A stretch of 64,000 nt of DNA from Xanthobacteraceae bacterium (GTDB lineage Bacteria > Pseudomonadota > Alphaproteobacteria > Rhizobiales > Xanthobacteraceae). Position numbers and translations under genes: made by a program. Below are positions 55,032-64,000 of this stretch, one piece after another. Every line of letters begins with the position of its first letter. Positions within the stretch are counted from its first letter, which is position 1. Location: positions 930,001 to 994,000 of the forward strand of contig JAHBZE010000002.1 in assembly GCA_019635585.1 (NCBI GenBank). The letters are read 5' to 3'. A model generated the notes under the pieces. That model had not been told where the DNA came from. It ran no database searches and saw nothing but the letters and a program-made list of their open reading frames with translations.

Positions 55032-55577
55032 ATGGCTGACGTAAACGTCTCAGCGCTATCCGTTAGCCCCAAGGCCGGGGCAAAAAACGATGATTCTCAA
55101 GGCGATGAAGGCATCCCGGCAGTCGAGCTGATCGAACTGCTCTTTTTTGCATACCGGGATTTCGTGGGCGACGCCGACGAACATCTCGAACGGCTCGGCT
55201 TCGGCCGCGCCCATCACCGGGTCGTTCATTTCGTCAGCCGCCATCCCGGCATGCGGGTCGCCGATCTGCTCGCGGTGCTGAAGATCACCAAGCAGAGCCT
55301 GGGCCGCGTGCTGCGCGAACTCGTCGATAACGGCTACGTGCTGCAACGGGCCGGCGACAGCGACCGCCGCGAGCGCCTGCTTTACGTGACACCGAAGGGC
55401 GAGGAACTCGCACGCCAACTGGTCGCGCTCCAGACCCGCCGCTTCGCCCGCGCCTTCAACGAATGCGGACCCGGCGCGCGTCTCGAAGCGCGCAAATTCC
55501 TGGCGTCGATGATCGACTCGGAATCGCGCGAGGAAGTCGAAGGTCTGATCGCGCGCGCGAACGCGAAGAAGAAATGA
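55032..55577 (+). CDS. MarR-family transcriptional regulator
   Basis: 181 residues. The winged-helix region includes HHRVVHFVSRHPGMRVADLL and ITKQSLGRVLRELVDNGYVL with the wing RAGDSDRRERLLYVT, typical of MarR. The first 25 residues are a low-complexity extension. It overlaps the response-regulator gene by four bases. A MarR protein together with an OmpR-type regulator recalls PetP-PetR of Rhodobacter, but this was not aligned. Confidence 0.9.
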   Translation: MADVNVSALSVSPKAGAKNDDSQGDEGIPAVELIELLFFAYRDFVGDADEHLERLGFGRAHHRVVHFVSRHPGMRVADLLAVLKITKQSLGRVLRELVDNGYVLQRAGDSDRRERLLYVTPKGEELARQLVALQTRRFARAFNECGPGARLEARKFLASMIDSESREEVEGLIARANAKKK

Positions 55578-56293
55578 GCACGGCCATGAACAAGCCGCTC
55601 AAAACGCCGTCCGACGACGCGCCGCATCTCCTGGTGGTTGATGACGACCAGCGCATCCGCGAACTGCTTTCGCGTTATCTGACCGATCACGCCTATCGCG
55701 TCACCACGGCCTCCGACGCTGCAGACGCGCGCGTGAAGCTCAGCGGCATGGCTTTCGACATGCTGGTGCTCGACGTGATGATGCCCGGAGAAACCGGGCT
55801 CGAGCTTGCGAAATCTATTCGCGAAAATTCCGACGTGCCGATCCTGATGCTGACCGCGCGCGCGGAAACCTCCGACCGCATCGCGGGGCTGGAGGCTGGC
55901 GTCGACGATTATTTGCCGAAACCGTTCGACCCGCGCGAATTGCTCCTGCGCATCAACAGCGTGCTGCGCCGCGCGGCGACGCCCGCCGTGCCCGCGGTCG
56001 AAAGCGTGCGCTTCGGCGATTTCGAATTTCATCTCGAACGCGGCGATCTGACGAAGAATGGCGAGCCCGTGCGCATCACCGACCGCGAATGCGACATGCT
56101 TCGCGTGCTCTCGCAGCGCGCGGGCGAAACCGTGCCGCGGCAGGATCTGGTCGCGCCCGGCGGCGACGCTTCCGACCGCGCGGTCGATGTGCAGATCAAT
56201 CGCCTGCGCCGCAAGATCGAGAAGGACCCCGCCGATCCCGTCTATCTGCGTACCGTGCGCGGCGTGGGCTACCGGCTGCTGGTAACTCCGTGA
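55574..56293 (+). CDS. OmpR-family response regulator
   Basis: 239 residues. The receiver domain has the acidic pocket VVDDD, phospho-acceptor Asp-67 in LVLDVMMPGETGLELA, and lysine in DYLPKPFDPRELL. The winged-helix DNA-binding C-terminus ends VQINRLRRKIEKDPADPVYL. The ATG at 55574 overlaps the MarR stop (ATGA). The kinase gene follows with GTG overlapping the stop. The regulated genes are not identifiable here. Confidence 0.94.
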   Translation: MSTAMNKPLKTPSDDAPHLLVVDDDQRIRELLSRYLTDHAYRVTTASDAADARVKLSGMAFDMLVLDVMMPGETGLELAKSIRENSDVPILMLTARAETSDRIAGLEAGVDDYLPKPFDPRELLLRINSVLRRAATPAVPAVESVRFGDFEFHLERGDLTKNGEPVRITDRECDMLRVLSQRAGETVPRQDLVAPGGDASDRAVDVQINRLRRKIEKDPADPVYLRTVRGVGYRLLVTP

Positions 56294-57678
56294 CCTCGAT
56301 CGACACCGGCCTTCGCGGAATCAAGTCGGTTTTCGGCCGGATCGGCGGCGCCTATGGCCGCTTCGGCACCTTCATGAACGCGCGTCTACCGAAAGGTCTT
56401 TACGCGCGCACGCTGCTCATTCTTCTAATTCCGATTGTATTGCTGCAATCGGTGCTGACCTTCGTGTTTCTCGAGCGGCACTGGAATCTCGTGACGCAGC
56501 GTCTCTCTGCGGCGGTCTCGCGCGACATTGCGTCGCTGATCGACGTCTATGAAAAGTATCCGCAGGACAAGGACGCCGCACTCCTGCGCAAGATCGCCAA
56601 TGACCGGCTGAACCTCACTGTCGAGCTCTTGCCCGACGCAGATTTGCCCCCGCCGGGACCGAAGCCTTTCTTCTCGCCGCTCGACGGCGCGCTCTCGCGC
56701 GAGATCGGCACGCTTATCCAGCGGCCGTTCTGGATCGACACCGTCGGCAACTCCAACGTCATCGAAATCCGCATCAAGCTCGAGAAGAACATCTTTCGCG
56801 TGTTCGCACCGCGCAGCTACGCCTACGCCTCGAACTCGCACATTTTCATTATCTGGATGTTCGGCACCTCGCTGGTGCTGATCGCGATTTCGATTCTGTT
56901 CCTGCGCAACCAGATCAAGCCGATCCAGCAACTTGCCGAAGCCGCGGAAGCCTTCGGCAAGGGCCGCGAAGTCGCGAACTTCCGCCCGCGCGGCGCGACC
57001 GAAGTGCGGCGCGCGGCGGCGGCCTTCCTCGAAATGAAGCGCCGCATAGAGCGCCAGATCGAGCAGCGCACCACCATGCTCGCCGGCGTCTCGCACGACA
57101 TGCGCACGGTGCTGACCCGCTTCAAGCTCGAGCTCGCACTGTTGCCCGAAGGTCCGGAAGCGGAAGCCATGCGCCGCGACGTGGACGAACTGAACACCAT
57201 GCTTGAGGCATATCTTTCGTTCGCGCGTGGCGAATCCGGCGAAGGACCGGGCATGCTCGATGCCGCCGAGATGTTGAAAGATCTCGCCGCCGACGCCGAG
57301 CGCCAAGGGCGCAAGGTGACGGCAAGCTTCGCCGGTCCGCCGATCGTGCAGGCGCGGAAGGAAGCGTTGCGCCGCTGCGTCGCCAATCTGGTCGCGAACG
57401 CGATCCGCTACGGCAAGAACATCGCACTCACCGGAAAGCGCGAGCCGCGCTGGCTGGAAATTTCCGTCGAAGATGATGGCCCCGGCATTCCCGCCGACCG
57501 CCGCGAGGAAGTCTTCCGGCCATTTCTGCGGTTGGACGCCTCGCGCAATCAGGATCAGGGAAACAGCGGCCTCGGGCTTTCGATCGCGCGCGACATCGCG
57601 ATCGCGCATGGCGGCGATATTTTTCTTTCCGATAGCCCGATGGGCGGATTACGCGCGACGGTGCGGATACCGGCCTAA
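56290..57678 (+). CDS. EnvZ-type sensor histidine kinase
   Basis: 462 residues from a GTG start that overlaps the regulator stop. Membrane helix 1 is about 41-61, a periplasmic sensor domain of about 120 residues follows, helix 2 is about 184-205, then HAMP, and the dimerisation box with His-269 in GVSHDMRTVLTRFKLEL. The ATP-binding boxes are NLVANAIRYGKN, VEDDGPGIPADR and GNSGLGLSIARDI. The signal is unknown. It overlaps the end of the convergent CsaA-like gene by four bases. Confidence 0.94.
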   Translation: MTSIDTGLRGIKSVFGRIGGAYGRFGTFMNARLPKGLYARTLLILLIPIVLLQSVLTFVFLERHWNLVTQRLSAAVSRDIASLIDVYEKYPQDKDAALLRKIANDRLNLTVELLPDADLPPPGPKPFFSPLDGALSREIGTLIQRPFWIDTVGNSNVIEIRIKLEKNIFRVFAPRSYAYASNSHIFIIWMFGTSLVLIAISILFLRNQIKPIQQLAEAAEAFGKGREVANFRPRGATEVRRAAAAFLEMKRRIERQIEQRTTMLAGVSHDMRTVLTRFKLELALLPEGPEAEAMRRDVDELNTMLEAYLSFARGESGEGPGMLDAAEMLKDLAADAERQGRKVTASFAGPPIVQARKEALRRCVANLVANAIRYGKNIALTGKREPRWLEISVEDDGPGIPADRREEVFRPFLRLDASRNQDQGNSGLGLSIARDIAIAHGGDIFLSDSPMGGLRATVRIPA

Positions 57679-58031
57679 AACAGCCGCGCGCCGTTCGGCA
57701 CGGCATGATCCGGCGAGAACAGCACCACCGCGCCCTCGTCATCGGGAAAACCGAGCGTCAGCACTTCCGACATCAGCGGCCCGATCTGGCGCGGCGGAAA
57801 ATTCACCACCGCCGCAACGCGCTTACCGGGAAGCTGTTCGGGCTTGTAGTATTTCGTGATCTGCGCGGACGATTTCTTGATTCCGATTGCCGGGCCGAAG
57901 TCGATCATCATCTTGATCGCGGGCTTCTTCGCTTCCGGAAACGGCTCCGCCGAAACGATGGTGCCCACGCGCACATCCACTTTCATGAAGTCGTCGAACG
58001 AAATCCTGGGCGCAGGCGCAGCGCTGTTCAT
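57675..58031 (-). CDS. tRNA-binding-domain protein (CsaA-like)
   Basis: 118 residues, the OB-fold tRNA-binding domain alone. The sequence FDDFMKVDVRVGTIVSAEPF, IKMMIDFGPAIGIKKSSAQI and FPPRQIGPLMSEVLTLGFPD matches CsaA-like proteins, sometimes described as export chaperones. The partner is not known. Upstream on the strand lies the TetR-family gene. It is convergent with the kinase gene. Confidence 0.9.
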   Translation of the reverse strand: MNSAAPAPRISFDDFMKVDVRVGTIVSAEPFPEAKKPAIKMMIDFGPAIGIKKSSAQITKYYKPEQLPGKRVAAVVNFPPRQIGPLMSEVLTLGFPDDEGAVVLFSPDHAVPNGARLF

Positions 58032-58052
58032 TCTTACCCCCGGTTAAATTCT

Positions 58053-58730
58053 TCAAACCGCGAGCGGCGCGTTCGGATCTTCCGGAAACGCTTCGTCGCG
58101 GCGCGACGCGCGCCGGCGCGGCGGACAGCGCGGCACGAAGCGGCACATCTCGCGCGCAAAACCCGCAAGCCGCTCCGCGCTCGCAAGCTGGCGGTCGAGT
58201 GCCGCCATGGTGCGCGCAAGACCGGGGTCCTCGTCGTCGAGCCAGGTCTGAGTTGCGCGGGCGAAGAAACCAGCCAGCGCCTGTGCGCGCATGCCTCCGA
58301 TCACGCCGGACGAGCCGACGCCCGCCGAAGACAACATCCATTGCTGCGAGCGTACCGCAAGCTTGTTCAAGCCCATCGCAAGCTGCGGATTGGTGCGCGC
58401 CGAACGGTAGAGTGAGCGGATCGCCTCGCGATAGGGCGACAGCGCCTCGAAGCGGCGCATCAGAACCTCGAACAGACGATCGCGCGCGGACTGTTCCGGC
58501 ATTTCCGGATCGAGCGTCAATTGCTCGCCGCCGGACAAAACCTTCTTGTCGGTCTCGCGCATGAAGGCCGCGACCATGTCGAAAGTCGAGCCGAATTCGC
58601 CGCGCAGATCGGCTAGCGAGACATTCGCGAGTTTTGCGACTTCGGAAAGCTCGATGCGCTCGAAACGCTTTTCGGCAAGCAGCGTCAGAAATGCGCCGAG
58701 GATTTTTTCGCGGGCCTGTGCGTCAGCCAT
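58053..58730 (-). CDS. TetR-family regulator
   Basis: 225 residues. The helix-turn-helix is at about 8-50 (REKILGAFLTLLAEKRFERI, LSEVAKLANVSLADLRGEFG). The C-terminus, with RFEALSPYREAIRSLYRSAR and a proline/arginine-rich end (PRCPPRRRASRRDEAFPEDP), is unlike the TetR repressor upstream in the window. It ends 21 bases before the CsaA-like gene starts. No operator-like symmetry was seen in the 100 bases upstream. Its targets are unknown. Confidence 0.86.
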   Translation of the reverse strand: MADAQAREKILGAFLTLLAEKRFERIELSEVAKLANVSLADLRGEFGSTFDMVAAFMRETDKKVLSGGEQLTLDPEMPEQSARDRLFEVLMRRFEALSPYREAIRSLYRSARTNPQLAMGLNKLAVRSQQWMLSSAGVGSSGVIGGMRAQALAGFFARATQTWLDDEDPGLARTMAALDRQLASAERLAGFAREMCRFVPRCPPRRRASRRDEAFPEDPNAPLAV

Positions 58731-58833
58731 TTGAGGAGTCCTCCAAAGTCTGAAAACGCCGGAAATGCGTGAGGGTTCAGCTTAGGAACTTCGTATGGCG
58801 ATGGGAAGGCGTGCTCCGGGACGACGAAGAAGC

Positions 58834-59652
58834 CTACCCCGCCAATTCCCTGCCGCGTTTGGTTGCGGCCGCCACCGCCTCTTCGAGCAATTTCTCGAAG
58901 CCCGCCTCGCCCATTAAAATTTTAAGTGCTGCCGCCGTGGTGCCGTTCGGCGAGGTGACATTCTCGCGCAGCGTCGCAGCCGGAAGCTCCGAGCGATGCA
59001 GCAGCTCGCCCGCGCCCGCGACGGTTTCGCGCGCGAGCTTTGCCGCTAGCTCCTTCGACAGTCCCGCCTTCTCGCCCGCACGCGCGAGCGTTTCCGCGAG
59101 CAGAAACACATAAGCCGGGCCGGAGCCGGAAACGGCGGTCGCCGCATCCATCAGGTTCTCGTCGTCGATCCATTCCACCGGCCCGGTCGAACGCAACAGC
59201 GCGTCGGTCAGCGCACGCGCTTTCGCATCGGCCCGCTTGTTCGGTACCGCGACCGTAATGCCGCGGCCGATCGCAGCCGGCGTATTCGGAATCGTGCGGA
59301 CCACCGCCGACTTCGGGAAGGATTGTTCGAGAAACGAAATCGTGCGCCCCGCCATGATTGAGATCACGGCCGTATCCGCGCCCGCGAACTGCGAAAGCTC
59401 GGGCAGCACATCCGGCGCAACCTGCGGCTTCACCGCAAGAATGAGCGCGGCGACTTCGCCCGGCGGATCCTGATTGAGCGGGATCTTGTTCGCGGAGAGC
59501 AGCGAGAGAATTTCCGGCGGCGGACCGGGATCGCGCACTGCGACCTGAGACGCGGACAGGCCCGCTTTGAGCCAGCCTTCAAGCAGCGCGCCGCCCATCT
59601 TGCCCGCGCCCGCGAGCATGACCGAGCCTTTAAGCGCGGAGAGCGCGCTCAT
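58834..59652 (-). CDS. proC: Pyrroline-5-carboxylate reductase
   Basis: 272 residues, final step of proline synthesis with NAD(P)H. The N-terminal Rossmann fold starts VMLAGAGKMGGALLEGWLKA; the motif ILAVKPQVAPDVLPEL and the C-terminal dimer signature SGSGPAYVFLLAETLARAGE are diagnostic. It is 4 bases after the YbjN gene on the same strand, suggesting a short operon. Confidence 0.95.
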   Translation of the reverse strand: MSALSALKGSVMLAGAGKMGGALLEGWLKAGLSASQVAVRDPGPPPEILSLLSANKIPLNQDPPGEVAALILAVKPQVAPDVLPELSQFAGADTAVISIMAGRTISFLEQSFPKSAVVRTIPNTPAAIGRGITVAVPNKRADAKARALTDALLRSTGPVEWIDDENLMDAATAVSGSGPAYVFLLAETLARAGEKAGLSKELAAKLARETVAGAGELLHRSELPAATLRENVTSPNGTTAAALKILMGEAGFEKLLEEAVAAATKRGRELAG

Positions 59653-59656
59653 GGCC

Positions 59657-60157
59657 TTACGCCTCGCCGGCGGTCTCGAAGAGAGTGGCGTCCATCGCCT
59701 CGCGCGCGTTCTTGCCCGCCCAGATCACGAACTGGAACGCGGGATAGTAACGCTCCGCCGCGCTGACGGCGTTTTCGAGAAGCGCTTCGCATTGCCGGCC
59801 GCTTGCCTCCGCTCCGCCGGAGAGTACCAGCCCGTCGCGATACATGACGAGCCCCTCCTCCGACCAGAGATCGAAGTGACCGAGCCAGAGCTGCTCGTTC
59901 ACCATCGCGAGCAGCCGGTAGATTTCCGCGCGCCGCGCCTCCGGCACCTTGAGGTCGAAGGCGCAGGCCGTGTGCAGCGCCTCGAGCTCGTCCATCCACT
60001 GGAATGAGACGTTGTAGTTGGTGTGACGCCCTTTGATGGAAAGCGTGATCTCGGACTCGTTCGAACGCTCGAACGACCAGTCGTTGACCGCAGCCAGCCG
60101 CTCGACCAGGTCGACGGGGTTCCCGCCGGGGCCTCTATCGAATTCAGCCAGTGACAT
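59657..60157 (-). CDS. YbjN-domain protein
   Basis: 166 residues. The YbjN fold resembles type III secretion chaperones; proposed roles are unsettled. The visible core is NDWSFERSNESEITLSIKGR and MVNEQLWLGHFDLWSEEGLV, with RYYPAFQFVIWAGKNAREAM near the end. The stop is five bases before proC begins. The ubiK gene is upstream on the same strand, separated by 241 bases with nothing obvious in them. Confidence 0.9.
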   Translation of the reverse strand: MSLAEFDRGPGGNPVDLVERLAAVNDWSFERSNESEITLSIKGRHTNYNVSFQWMDELEALHTACAFDLKVPEARRAEIYRLLAMVNEQLWLGHFDLWSEEGLVMYRDGLVLSGGAEASGRQCEALLENAVSAAERYYPAFQFVIWAGKNAREAMDATLFETAGEA

Positions 60158-60398
60158 TCCGCATCCTTTCCTCGAGGGCCGTGAAGCCCTGCCGCGAATC
60201 CTTCAGCGCACTCCGGCCAAGGTGCCGAAGCCGCCCTCCGCTCCCCGTGTGATCTGCCGCCGCAACTCGCTGATTCGCCGAAATGAATCGCAAATCAGTG
60301 ATGTCAGAAGAATCGAATTCGCCGCTGCCTTCAATGGCAGCAAGGCCACTTCCCACAGCCGCAGGCCGGAATGCCCGCAATTATCCGTGGAGAACTAT

Positions 60399-60665
60399 TC
60401 AGGCCGACGGGTTCTGCTGCTTTACCAGCGCTTCGAGTTCGGCGAGGCGGGCGGCGAGCTTCTCGTTCTCGTCGCGGGCTTTTGCGGCCATTTCCTTGAC
60501 CGCCTCGTGTTCCTCGCGGCTCACGACGTCCATGCCGCGCAGGATGCGCTCGGCCTGCGAGCGGACCATTGTCTCGACCTCGCGGCGCACGCCGCTTGCA
60601 ACTCCCGCTGCGTCGTTCGCAAGCCGCGCGAACTCGTCGAAAATGCGGTTGGAAGTCTGGGCCAT
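60399..60665 (-). CDS. ubiK: Ubiquinone biosynthesis accessory factor UbiK (BMFP family)
   Basis: 88 residues, coiled-coil. It begins AQTSNRIFDEFARLANDAAG and ends in the C-terminal coiled coil AARLAELEALVKQQNPSA. UbiK helps the membrane-associated steps of ubiquinone synthesis. The ATG at 60665 follows GGAG. It is divergent from lgt, with about 110 bases between starts. Confidence 0.88.
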   Translation of the reverse strand: MAQTSNRIFDEFARLANDAAGVASGVRREVETMVRSQAERILRGMDVVSREEHEAVKEMAAKARDENEKLAARLAELEALVKQQNPSA

Positions 60666-60778
60666 GTCACGCTCCTCGGGCCGCAACTGGCGGCCTCTGC
60701 CCTACAATGGGTATTGAGACGCGTCGCCGCAAGGCGGCTTCTTGACTTGGGTTAAGGGAGGGCTGATTCAGGCCGCCA

Positions 60779-61633
60779 ATGCCCTTGCTCGCACTCCCCT
60801 TTCCCATGATCGACCCGGTGCTGATTTCGGTCGGCCCCTTTTCGATCCGCTGGTACGCGCTCGCTTATGTCGGAGGGCTGATCGCGGCCTGGTGGCTCGC
60901 ACGCAGGATCGCCGCCGCCAAGGCTTATTGGGGCGGCGTCTCGCCGATGGTGCCTGAGGATATTGACGACGTGATCGTCTGGGCAGCGCTCGGCGTCGTG
61001 CTTGGCGGACGCACCGGCTATGTGCTGTTTTACAACCCGGCTTATTACGCCGCGCATCCGGCAGAGATTTTCGTACTGTGGCACGGCGGTATGTCGTTTC
61101 ACGGCGGCTTCCTCGGCACCGTGCTGGCGCTGCTCTTGTTCGCCCGCTCGCGCGGCATCCCGATGCTTTCGATGCTCGATGTCGCCGCGGTGGTGACACC
61201 GATCGGCCTGTTCCTCGGCCGCATGGCGAATTTCGTGAACAGCGAATTGTGGGGCCGCGTCACCGATGTGCCCTGGGCTTTCGTGTTTCCGAACGGCGGA
61301 CCGAACCCGCGCCATCCGAGCCAGCTCTATGAAGGCGCGCTCGAAGGCATCGTGCTGTTCGCGATCCTCCTTTTCATGTGGCGCAAGGGCGCGCTGAAAT
61401 ATCCCGGCATGATCGGCGGCATGTTCGTCGGCGGCTACGGCGTCGCGCGCATCGTTTCTGAATTTTTCCGCGAGCCGGACGTGCAGATCGGCTATCTCGC
61501 CGGCGGCCTCACCATGGGCATGCTGCTGTCGCTCCCGATGCTCGCGGTCGGCTTCGGCGCGATCTGGATCGCATGGAAGCGCGGTGCCGCGAAATTCAAG
61601 GCGCCGAAAAAGCCGAAGCATGAACGCGCTTGA
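60779..61633 (+). CDS. lgt: Prolipoprotein diacylglyceryl transferase
   Basis: 284 residues with seven membrane helices. It attaches diacylglycerol to the lipobox cysteine of lipoproteins. Key lines are [40 protein letters not shown] with the catalytic HGGMSFHGG, and [20 protein letters not shown] with the conserved Arg-Met-Asn. The start codon could also be the ATG at 60806. Its stop overlaps the next gene by 14 bases. Confidence 0.96.
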   Translation: MPLLALPFPMIDPVLISVGPFSIRWYALAYVGGLIAAWWLARRIAAAKAYWGGVSPMVPEDIDDVIVWAALGVVLGGRTGYVLFYNPAYYAAHPAEIFVLWHGGMSFHGGFLGTVLALLLFARSRGIPMLSMLDVAAVVTPIGLFLGRMANFVNSELWGRVTDVPWAFVFPNGGPNPRHPSQLYEGALEGIVLFAILLFMWRKGALKYPGMIGGMFVGGYGVARIVSEFFREPDVQIGYLAGGLTMGMLLSLPMLAVGFGAIWIAWKRGAAKFKAPKKPKHERA

Positions 61634-62723
61634 GCGCGAAATCCGCGCCCTGATCGAAACCCAGGGGCCGATTTCCGTCTCACGCTATATGGCGCTCTGC
61701 CTCGCCCATCCCGAATATGGCTACTACGTCACGCGCGATCCCTTCGGCGCGGGCGGCGACTTCACCACCGCGCCGGAAATCTCGCAGATGTTCGGCGAAC
61801 TCATCGGCATCTGGTGCGCGGAGGTTTGGCGGCTGATGGGCGCGCCAGCGCGTATCGTGCTTGTCGAAGCTGGGCCGGGACGCGGTACCTTGATGAAGGA
61901 CGCGCTGCGCGCGGCGAAAGTCCTGCCGGGCTTTCTCGACGCAGTCGAACTGCACCTAATAGAGACCAGCCCGCTCTTGCAGGAACGCCAGCGCGAAATG
62001 CTGCACGGCGTCGTGCCGTCGATTGCGTGGCACGGCGAAGCGAACACTTTGCCCGATGATGCACCGCTGCTCGCGATCGGCAACGAATTCATCGACGCGC
62101 TGCCCGTGGATCAATTCGAGAAGAAGGCCGGCCGCTGGCATGAGCGGAAGGTCGGACTCGGCATCGACTTCGCGTTCGGCCTCGACGCGGCACTCCTCCC
62201 CGATTTTGAGAAAAGTCTTCCCGACCGGCTCACGCCTGCGCCCGACGGCGCGGTGTTCGAACGCCGCGCACTTGGCCCCGTCACCGGAATCCTCTCGCGC
62301 ATCGAAAAGAACGGCGGCGCGGCACTCTTTGTCGATTACGGTCACGCCGAGTCCGGATTCGGCGACACGCTGCAGGCAGTGCGCGGTCACGATTACGCCG
62401 AACCGCTGGAGACACCGGGCGAAGCCGATCTCACCGCGCAGGTCGACTTCGAGGCGCTCGCCGCTCTCGCGAATAAAAACGTCCGCGCGATCGGGCCAGT
62501 CTCGCAGCGCGAATTTCTCGGCCAGCTCGGCATCGAAGCGCGCGCGGATATTCTGCGGCGAAACGCGAAAGACGAAATGCGCGCGGAGATCACGATTTCA
62601 CTCGAGCGGCTAATCGGTCCCGCGCCCGGCATGGGCGAAATGTTCAAGGCCCTCGCCTTTGCGCACAAGGATTTGCCGCCGCTCCCCGGATTTGACGGCG
62701 CGAAAGTGAGCGGCAAGATTTGA
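61620..62723 (+). CDS. SAM-dependent methyltransferase (NDUFAF7/MidA-like)
   Basis: 367 residues. The family motif I is [20 protein letters not shown]; the N-terminus [20 protein letters not shown] with [20 protein letters not shown] is diagnostic. The mitochondrial homologue methylates an arginine of complex I; the bacterial substrate is not settled. It overlaps lgt and is three bases before pgeF, an arrangement conserved in this order. The whole set likely forms one operon. Confidence 0.93.
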   Translation: MNALEREIRALIETQGPISVSRYMALCLAHPEYGYYVTRDPFGAGGDFTTAPEISQMFGELIGIWCAEVWRLMGAPARIVLVEAGPGRGTLMKDALRAAKVLPGFLDAVELHLIETSPLLQERQREMLHGVVPSIAWHGEANTLPDDAPLLAIGNEFIDALPVDQFEKKAGRWHERKVGLGIDFAFGLDAALLPDFEKSLPDRLTPAPDGAVFERRALGPVTGILSRIEKNGGAALFVDYGHAESGFGDTLQAVRGHDYAEPLETPGEADLTAQVDFEALAALANKNVRAIGPVSQREFLGQLGIEARADILRRNAKDEMRAEITISLERLIGPAPGMGEMFKALAFAHKDLPPLPGFDGAKVSGKI

Positions 62724-62726
62724 AGC

Positions 62727-63494
62727 ATGAAAGTTGAATCGCAAGCGCTCGCAAAACTTCCCGGCATCCGCCACGCTTTCTTCACGCGCGAAGGCGGCGT
62801 CTCGGAAGGAATCTATGAGTCGCTGAACGGGGGTATCGGTTCGCAGGACGATTCCGCGAAGGTGTACGAAAACCGCCGCCGCATGGCGGACGTCCTTGGC
62901 GCGGAACATCTTCTCACTTGCTACCAGATCCATTCCGCGGATGTTGTCGTCGCGGGCAAGGCCTGGAGCCGCGAAGACGCGGCGCGCGCGGACGGCATCG
63001 TCACCCGCACGCCTGCGCTCGCGGTCGGCGCTGCCGCCGCCGATTGCGGTCCGTTGCTCTTTGCCGACAGCGGCGCGCGCATCGTCGCGGCGGCGCACGC
63101 CGGCTGGAAAGGTGCGCTCGGCGGCATCGCGGAAGCGACCGTTGCGAAGATGGAAGAGCTCGGCGCAAAGCGCGAGAATATCGTCGCCGCGATCGGACCG
63201 CTGATCCGGCAAAAGAGTTACGAGGTCGGGCCGGAATTTGTCGCCCGCTTCGAGGCGGCGGACCCAACCTATGCGCGATTCTTCGCGCCCTCGGCGAATG
63301 CCGGACACGCCTTGTTCGATCTCGCGGGACTGATCCGGCTGCGGCTGGAAAGCGCAGGTGTCGGGCAGATCGAGGACCTCGGTCTCGACACTTACTCGGA
63401 CGAAACGCGCTTCTTTTCCTACCGGCGTACCACGCACCGCAAAGAACCCGATTACGGCCGCCAGATCGCGGCAATCGCGCTCGTGCCCGAATAA
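62727..63494 (+). CDS. pgeF: Multicopper-oxidase-like laccase domain protein (PgeF)
   Basis: 255 residues. The family motifs are TREGGVSEGIYESLNGGIGS, CYQIHSADVVV, AAADCGPLLFADSGARIVAA and AAHAGWKGALGGIAEATVAK. The cysteine and histidines bind zinc. It clears peptidoglycan side products or oxidises polyphenols; the E. coli protein acts on UDP-MurNAc-Ser. It is the last gene of the lgt operon, before prs. Confidence 0.92.
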   Translation: MKVESQALAKLPGIRHAFFTREGGVSEGIYESLNGGIGSQDDSAKVYENRRRMADVLGAEHLLTCYQIHSADVVVAGKAWSREDAARADGIVTRTPALAVGAAAADCGPLLFADSGARIVAAAHAGWKGALGGIAEATVAKMEELGAKRENIVAAIGPLIRQKSYEVGPEFVARFEAADPTYARFFAPSANAGHALFDLAGLIRLRLESAGVGQIEDLGLDTYSDETRFFSYRRTTHRKEPDYGRQIAAIALVPE

Positions 63495-63593
63495 GGGGAT
63501 GGCTTTTGCCCCCGTATTTACAGGGTTGGCCGCGGCGGCTAGTGACTTTTGCGGTTGGGTCTGGCGCTGAATCAGCGCGAATGGGTGGCGTGC

Positions 63594-64000
63594 ATGTCGG
63601 GTCGGCAGAGCAGAAATAACGGAACTATCAAGCTCGTCGCCGGCAACTCGAACCGCGCGCTCTCGGAAACCATCGCCTCCTATCTTGAAACGCCGATGAC
63701 AAAAGCCACCGTGCGGCGCTTCGCCGACATGGAGATCTTCGTCGAGATCGAGGAAAACGTGCGCGGGCAGGATGTCTTCGTCCTGCAATCGACCTCGTTT
63801 CCCGCAAACGACCATTTGATGGAATTGCTGATCCTGACCGACGCGCTGCGCCGCTCCTCCGCGCGCCGCATCACCGCGGTCATTCCCTATTTCGGCTACG
63901 CGCGGCAGGACCGTAAACCGGGGCCCCGCACGCCAATCTCCGCGAAGCTGGTCGCAAACCTGATTACCCGCGCCGGGGCCGACCGCGTGATGACGGTCGA
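63594..64000 (+). CDS. prs: Ribose-phosphate pyrophosphokinase, 5' part
   Basis: The first 135 residues of PRPP synthetase; the rest lies beyond the window. It makes 5-phosphoribosyl-1-pyrophosphate from ribose-5-phosphate and ATP. The start is the ATG of [20 protein letters not shown], and the ATP-site motif [20 protein letters not shown] and the region [20 protein letters not shown] match the family. A 99-base gap separates it from pgeF. The first ten residues are a lineage-specific extension. Confidence 0.95.
   Translation, partial: MSGRQSRNNGTIKLVAGNSNRALSETIASYLETPMTKATVRRFADMEIFVEIEENVRGQDVFVLQSTSFPANDHLMELLILTDALRRSSARRITAVIPYFGYARQDRKPGPRTPISAKLVANLITRAGADRVMTV

Noticed and set aside
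60144-60380. 78-residue frame on the minus strand between YbjN and ubiK
   Set aside because: No ribosome-binding site, domain or signal; overlaps the YbjN start by 14 bases. Probably noncoding.

Overview
The window is about 62-64% G+C by eye, gene-dense and leader-rich. Its gene set points to an alphaproteobacterium of the order Hyphomicrobiales (Rhizobiales), probably near Xanthobacteraceae/Nitrobacteraceae. The reasons are the DUF992 and DUF930 secreted proteins, the Omp25/RopB-like beta-barrels ending in aromatic residues, the order proC - YbjN - ubiK - lgt - SAM methyltransferase - pgeF - prs, and dispersed palindromes built on GTCATCCCCGC and CGTCATGCCCGGC. The genus is inference. Nothing suggests a plasmid or prophage. 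I see no rRNA, tRNA, CRISPR array or insertion sequence.

Layout. 1-2.2 kb: the end of an ArsR regulator and a tight run of SRPBCC and VOC genes. 2.2-6.2 kb: small genes around yqeY and carA, plus a methyltransferase. 6.3-10.8 kb: lemA followed by two tandem DUF2207 membrane proteins with glycine-rich tails. 11.1-18.4 kb: carB, greA, a tandem pair of secreted paralogues, an Lrp regulator divergent from trxB, and a LysR gene overlapping trxB. 18.4-22 kb: a candidate small RNA, msrP, a TetR regulator divergent from a short gene and an old-yellow-enzyme reductase, with a clear operator between them. 22-33 kb: a lipase-like hydrolase, an EF-G-like GTPase, DUF992, an aminotransferase, a GT87 glycosyltransferase convergent with a sulfatase-fold enzyme, a GST, a sugar dehydrogenase and small membrane proteins. 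34-39.4 kb: uvrB, then an A+T-richer island with a caspase-like peptidase, two small genes and direct repeats. 39.4-50.2 kb: many small secreted or membrane proteins, RNase T2, rlmJ, a cold-shock protein, a GST and two outer-membrane barrels. 50.4-64 kb: conserved housekeeping genes (uvrC-pgsA-moaD-moaE, ilvE, a MarR/response-regulator/histidine-kinase operon, proC, ubiK, lgt, pgeF, and prs cut by the window end).

How the genes work together. carA and carB supply carbamoyl phosphate for arginine and pyrimidines, although they lie apart. moaD and moaE encode the molybdopterin synthase whose cofactor MsrP needs. MsrP, the TetR/old-yellow-enzyme pair and trxB form a plausible electrophile or reactive-chlorine protection neighbourhood. 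uvrB and uvrC are two of the three excinuclease subunits.

The most interesting items are: the caspase-like protein with a large uncharacterised C-terminal region on a compositionally foreign island; two candidate regulatory RNAs that display C/U-rich hairpin loops, one on each side of the redox cluster; and a GST gene whose start codon sits in the loop of a long hairpin. All calls come from reading the sequence and from memory of protein families; no database search was run.
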